DNA from: Flavobacterium sp. UGB4466
Lineage (GTDB): Bacteria; Bacteroidota; Bacteroidia; Flavobacteriales; Flavobacteriaceae
Assembly: GCF_903469665.1 (NCBI RefSeq)
Contig: NZ_CAGKLC010000002.1
Location: forward strand, 1 to 64,000
Direction of reading: 5' to 3'
DNA length: 64,000 nt
A program made the translations under genes and the position numbers. Positions 60,867-64,000 of the stretch are shown here, piece by piece (the stretch's first letter is position 1; each line of letters opens with the position of its first letter). The notes under the pieces are model-generated. The model ran no database searches, was not told the DNA's origin, and worked only from the letters and a program-made list of their open reading frames with translations.

Positions 60867-63428
60867 TTAGAATGGATAATTTATTCCAAAATTTAAAACC
60901 GAGTGCCCAAAATTGTATTCTTTAAACCAGCGATCTCCCTTCTCATGTGCTGGGTTATAGGTCTTAAAGCCCATATCTAAACGGATAACAAAAAAGCTTA
61001 AATCGTATCGTAAACCAAATCCTGTACCTAGTGCAATTTCAGCTAAATCGTTTACGCTAGAGAATTTTGCTTTCTCATCAATCACATTATCGAGCACATT
61101 CCAGATATTTCCGGCATCTGCAAAGATGGCTCCTTTAACGGCGCCAAAAATTTTAAAACGAAGCTCGGCACTCATGGCAATTTTCATATTGGCCTCGTTG
61201 AAATCATTTGCGGCATTTGTGCTTCCGGGACCCAAAGAATAGGGCTGCCATGCGCGGTTGTCGTTTGAACCTCCTGCATAATAACTTCGTGAAAACGGGA
61301 TGTAGTTTGAATTTCCAAATGGAACCGCAATTCCGAAAAAGGTTCTTACGGCCAGTACTTTTTCTTTTCCAAAATCCCAGTGTTTGATATAATCAAATTC
61401 AGTTTTGATGTATTCTGAATATTCCAGATTAAAAATTTCATAATTGCCTTTGTCATTTTTTTGAAAGTTCCCAATGTTTGAAATAGCAGATAACAAAGTA
61501 CCGGCTGATTCTATTTTGGTTTTAAACTGATAGAATGTATTATCGGCAAGATCTTTTTTTGTGGTTTTGGTAAAAGTATAGCTGGTGGCCAGAATAAAGT
61601 CATTCTCGGTCAGACGAATTCTTCTTTCTTCGATGCTTTTTACATCTTTATAGGCCTGATCCGTAAGGATTAAGCTAGAATTGGGGGACAACACATCATT
61701 GGTAAACCCGGTAGTCCCTTTGGGAATGCTTAGGTTTCGATCGTCCGGACTGTTATAATAATCCTCATTTTTATTGTATATCGTACCAATATTGTTTAAT
61801 TCTCTATAAGATGTTCTATAAACGTTAAAGTAGTTATCCGGATTTAAATTTCGTACGAATTGTGCATTAAGGAGTTCAAATTTTGCCGTATTCCCTCGTT
61901 TAGGAGACCAGTTGTAAGCGATTCCTCCTGTGAAATTTTCTTTGTCCAGTCCAATATTTCTTTGTTTAGAGAAACCTGCAGCAACGCTGGTGGAAGGAAT
62001 CATTCTTTTTGGAATAATTTTTTCTGTTCCAAAAGGCAATAAGATCCTTGGGAAATTTAGTTTCAAATCGAGACCATATTCAGAAACGTTGAAGAAATTG
62101 TTGTTGGGGTTCGCCATATCTCTGGATGACCCTAAATTTAATCGCGTAGAAATTTCCAAAGTTTCGGCTCTGTTAAAAACGTTACGAATAGTTTCGGAAA
62201 TACTTGCTCCAATACCAAAATCCTGAATGTTAGAATGTGTAACGTCAAAAGTAGCTCCAAAGCTGTATTTTTTTCTTGGAGTAAGATAGACATTAGCAAT
62301 TAAGGACTGCGCAGTTGAGTCGCGTTTGTCGACTGTATACTGAATAGACGGATAATTGAAAATTTTCAGATTGTTCAGATATCTTGAGGAAAGAGTAGTT
62401 CTGGTGTCTGAAAAAGTACTTCCCTTGGTGATGAAAACCGCATCGGTAATGGCTCGTGGTCTGTATTTTAGTTTTTTATAACTGTATAGATTAAAGTTGT
62501 TGTAGGTGGTGCTGTCTGTGATTTTATTTTTTGCATTTGTTGCAGAATAATCAGTGTAGATGTTGACATCACTAATTTTGTACAGTTTAAAAGGCTCTGT
62601 TCTGCTTGAATCTCTTCCCTGGATGTTATTGTTGTTTACAATCAAAGTTACATTGGCTTTGTCTTTTTTGCCAATAGTATCAATATCAAAAGTCACATAA
62701 GTAGGCTGGAAATAATAGGCTCCGTGGTTTCTAAAGTAAGTGGTAAGACGATTTTTTTCTTCTTCAAAATCTACGGTTTTGTATTGTTTTCCTGATTTTA
62801 AAACCGAAGGGTCAGGATTAACTTTGTATAACGAGTCTAACGCAGGAGTCATTATTTTCGTTTTGATAGTGTCTAAAGTATAAGCAGGTCCGGTTGTAAT
62901 ATTGTAGTTTATCTTCGCTTTTTTTCTTCCAACACTGTCAATATTATAATCTGTTGCAACTTTAAAATAACCACTGTTGAAATAATAATATTTTAGACGA
63001 AGGAGTGTTTTCTTTGTTTTCGCAGTATCAATAATTACCGGAGCTTCACCGGTGCTTTTTAGAAATTCATGAATACCTTTGTACATAAAGGATTGTCCCA
63101 GACGATCTACTTGTTTCGCAGATAAAAGTTTTGACTGGCGTTCGTACAAACCCGGATTGTTTTTGAATTTAGCTTTATAGGTTGAGTCCGGATTTAAATT
63201 GGCAAGGTTGTATAAATTCAAACGAAGACGATATCCTAATAGGGTACCATTTGGTTTTTGGTACATTTGATTGAAGGCAGTTTCGTCGTTAGTTGACTTG
63301 CCATTTACAAGAATAGTATTTTTAACAAGAAGGTTTTTTCCATCAGGAACTCTTTTTACAGCATTACAAGCGCAAATAAATATTGCTATTAGGATAAATG
63401 CTATTATTTTTGTGGAATTCTTTTTCAA
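60867..63428 (-). CDS. tamL: TamL-type outer membrane assembly lipoprotein (BamA family)
   Basis: This 853-residue protein is a BamA/TamA-superfamily member with a lipoprotein signal (MKKNSTKIIAFILIAIFICAC, then NAVKRVPDGKNLLVKN). POTRA-like domains lie in the first half and the C-terminal 16-strand barrel in the second. The barrel ends FGHSVLNFGINYPF, with the C-terminal Phe of outer-membrane proteins. The lipobox plus VPDGKNLL marks TamL, the Bacteroidetes protein thought to assemble outer-membrane and surface proteins. It is divergent from the methyltransferase gene. Confidence 0.9.
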   Translation of the reverse strand: MKKNSTKIIAFILIAIFICACNAVKRVPDGKNLLVKNTILVNGKSTNDETAFNQMYQKPNGTLLGYRLRLNLYNLANLNPDSTYKAKFKNNPGLYERQSKLLSAKQVDRLGQSFMYKGIHEFLKSTGEAPVIIDTAKTKKTLLRLKYYYFNSGYFKVATDYNIDSVGRKKAKINYNITTGPAYTLDTIKTKIMTPALDSLYKVNPDPSVLKSGKQYKTVDFEEEKNRLTTYFRNHGAYYFQPTYVTFDIDTIGKKDKANVTLIVNNNNIQGRDSSRTEPFKLYKISDVNIYTDYSATNAKNKITDSTTYNNFNLYSYKKLKYRPRAITDAVFITKGSTFSDTRTTLSSRYLNNLKIFNYPSIQYTVDKRDSTAQSLIANVYLTPRKKYSFGATFDVTHSNIQDFGIGASISETIRNVFNRAETLEISTRLNLGSSRDMANPNNNFFNVSEYGLDLKLNFPRILLPFGTEKIIPKRMIPSTSVAAGFSKQRNIGLDKENFTGGIAYNWSPKRGNTAKFELLNAQFVRNLNPDNYFNVYRTSYRELNNIGTIYNKNEDYYNSPDDRNLSIPKGTTGFTNDVLSPNSSLILTDQAYKDVKSIEERRIRLTENDFILATSYTFTKTTKKDLADNTFYQFKTKIESAGTLLSAISNIGNFQKNDKGNYEIFNLEYSEYIKTEFDYIKHWDFGKEKVLAVRTFFGIAVPFGNSNYIPFSRSYYAGGSNDNRAWQPYSLGPGSTNAANDFNEANMKIAMSAELRFKIFGAVKGAIFADAGNIWNVLDNVIDEKAKFSSVNDLAEIALGTGFGLRYDLSFFVIRLDMGFKTYNPAHEKGDRWFKEYNFGHSVLNFGINYPF

Positions 63429-63448
63429 GTGTTCTTAAATATTTAATT

Positions 63449-63456
63449 CAAAAGTA
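63449..63456 (-). promoter_or_regulatory. Probable -7 box of tamL
   Basis: On the minus strand this reads TACTTTTG, an exact TAnnTTTG match 20 nt from the start codon, in the 37-nt gap between divergent genes. Confidence 0.45.
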
Positions 63457-63465
63457 CATTATTTT

Positions 63466-64000
63466 ATGGTTAGTAAAAACCAAATAAAGCTTATCTCAGG
63501 GTTACATCAAAAAAAGCAACGTTTTGCAAATCAATTGTTTTTCGCCGAGGGAGTAAAAGTAATTCAAGAATTGTTGCAATCCAATTTTGAACTAGAGCAT
63601 TTATACACGACTCTAAATGATTTTGAAGAGGTTCATTCTTCAAAGCGAACTTTAATTTATGAGCAGGAACTTAAAAAAATAAGTGCTTTATCTACTCCTA
63701 ATTCCTGTTTGGCTGTTTTTAAAATTCCTGCCGAAAATAAAATAATCGATTCGGGCTTAATTTTGGCTTTAGACGATATTCGTGATCCCGGAAATTTAGG
63801 AACCATTTTGCGCCTTTGTGACTGGTTTGGGATCAAGCAAATTGTTTGCTCAAAAGAAACCGTCGATATTTACAATCCAAAGGTGGTGCAGGCAACCATG
63901 GGGTCTATTACCAGAGTAAATGTTAATTATGTTGATCTCGAAACGTTTATAGCTCAAACAAAATTAGCTGTATTTGGAACTTTTATGGATGGCGAAAACA
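63466..64000 (+). CDS. TrmH/SpoU-family RNA methyltransferase (partial)
   Basis: The first 178 codons are present; the gene runs off the window. The N-terminal substrate-binding domain is followed by the SPOUT knot. It contains motif 1 (LALDDIRDPGNLGTILRLCDWFG) with the invariant Arg and Asn, then VVQATMGSITRVNV (motif 2). It methylates the 2'-O of a ribose in rRNA or tRNA; the exact site is unknown. The start is ATG 63466, 37 nt from the divergent tamL start. Confidence 0.9.
   Translation, partial: MVSKNQIKLISGLHQKKQRFANQLFFAEGVKVIQELLQSNFELEHLYTTLNDFEEVHSSKRTLIYEQELKKISALSTPNSCLAVFKIPAENKIIDSGLILALDDIRDPGNLGTILRLCDWFGIKQIVCSKETVDIYNPKVVQATMGSITRVNVNYVDLETFIAQTKLAVFGTFMDGEN

Overview
The window looks like a chromosomal segment of a Flavobacterium-type bacterium (Bacteroidetes, class Flavobacteriia). 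The evidence is AT-rich DNA, Bacteroidetes promoter boxes of the TAnnTTTG type, few Shine-Dalgarno sites, a short RpoD, STN-type TonB-dependent receptors with a DUF4249 partner, exosortase F with its associated protein, TamL, a class II HMG-CoA reductase beside a GYDIA-family GHMP kinase, and repeated-word intergenic hairpins. No rRNA, tRNA, insertion sequence or CRISPR array was seen.

Layout. Positions 1-2700 hold an accessory array: four copies (one cut by the window edge) of a roughly 190-residue exported or lipoprotein gene, alternating with short decayed open frames that share a C-terminal motif. I read this as a graveyard of orphan polymorphic-toxin tails and their immunity genes. It is the most unusual part of the window. 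Next come an unknown small gene (2872), a mevalonate-pathway pair (3347-5679), and a peptide-use block: a secreted DPP-IV-like peptidase followed by three tandem POT-family peptide transporters (5863-12990). Three thioredoxin-fold proteins follow, of which two have lost the CxxC motif (13044-14906).

Positions 14955-19769 are a minus-strand block (ComEC, NlpC/P60 lipoprotein, LpxB, a small membrane protein, SurE). Then come a tail-specific protease, a non-specific endonuclease, a divergent MFS exporter/AraC pair, Rpe and RpoD (19971-27484). Positions 27610-37688 contain a TonB-dependent receptor operon with a DUF4249 lipoprotein and an MG2-like/plug-like protein, a LytTR response regulator with a TPR histidine kinase, and unknown genes. 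Pnp and RpsO follow, then a YwqK/TonB fusion and a GAF protein.

Positions 42127-43099 are the exosortase F pair. Positions 43146-46117 are a probable metal-handling cluster (HYC_CC_PP protein, TonB-dependent receptor, secreted HMA-like protein), followed by a DedA protein. Positions 47130-52802 are the rod-shape operon mreB-mreC-mreD-mrdA-rodA, read on the minus strand and preceded by purH. The right end carries a MacB-type permease, a zinc alcohol dehydrogenase, a lipocalin-like protein, an XRE regulator, a seven-unit tandem repeat array (58270-58716), accD, fbaA, tamL and the start of an rRNA/tRNA methyltransferase.

Most genes are core housekeeping. The accessory or lineage-specific signals are the toxin/immunity-like array, the CxxC-less thioredoxins, the repeat array and the structured pnp leader. 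Product names rest on motifs and family resemblance read by eye; no database search was run.
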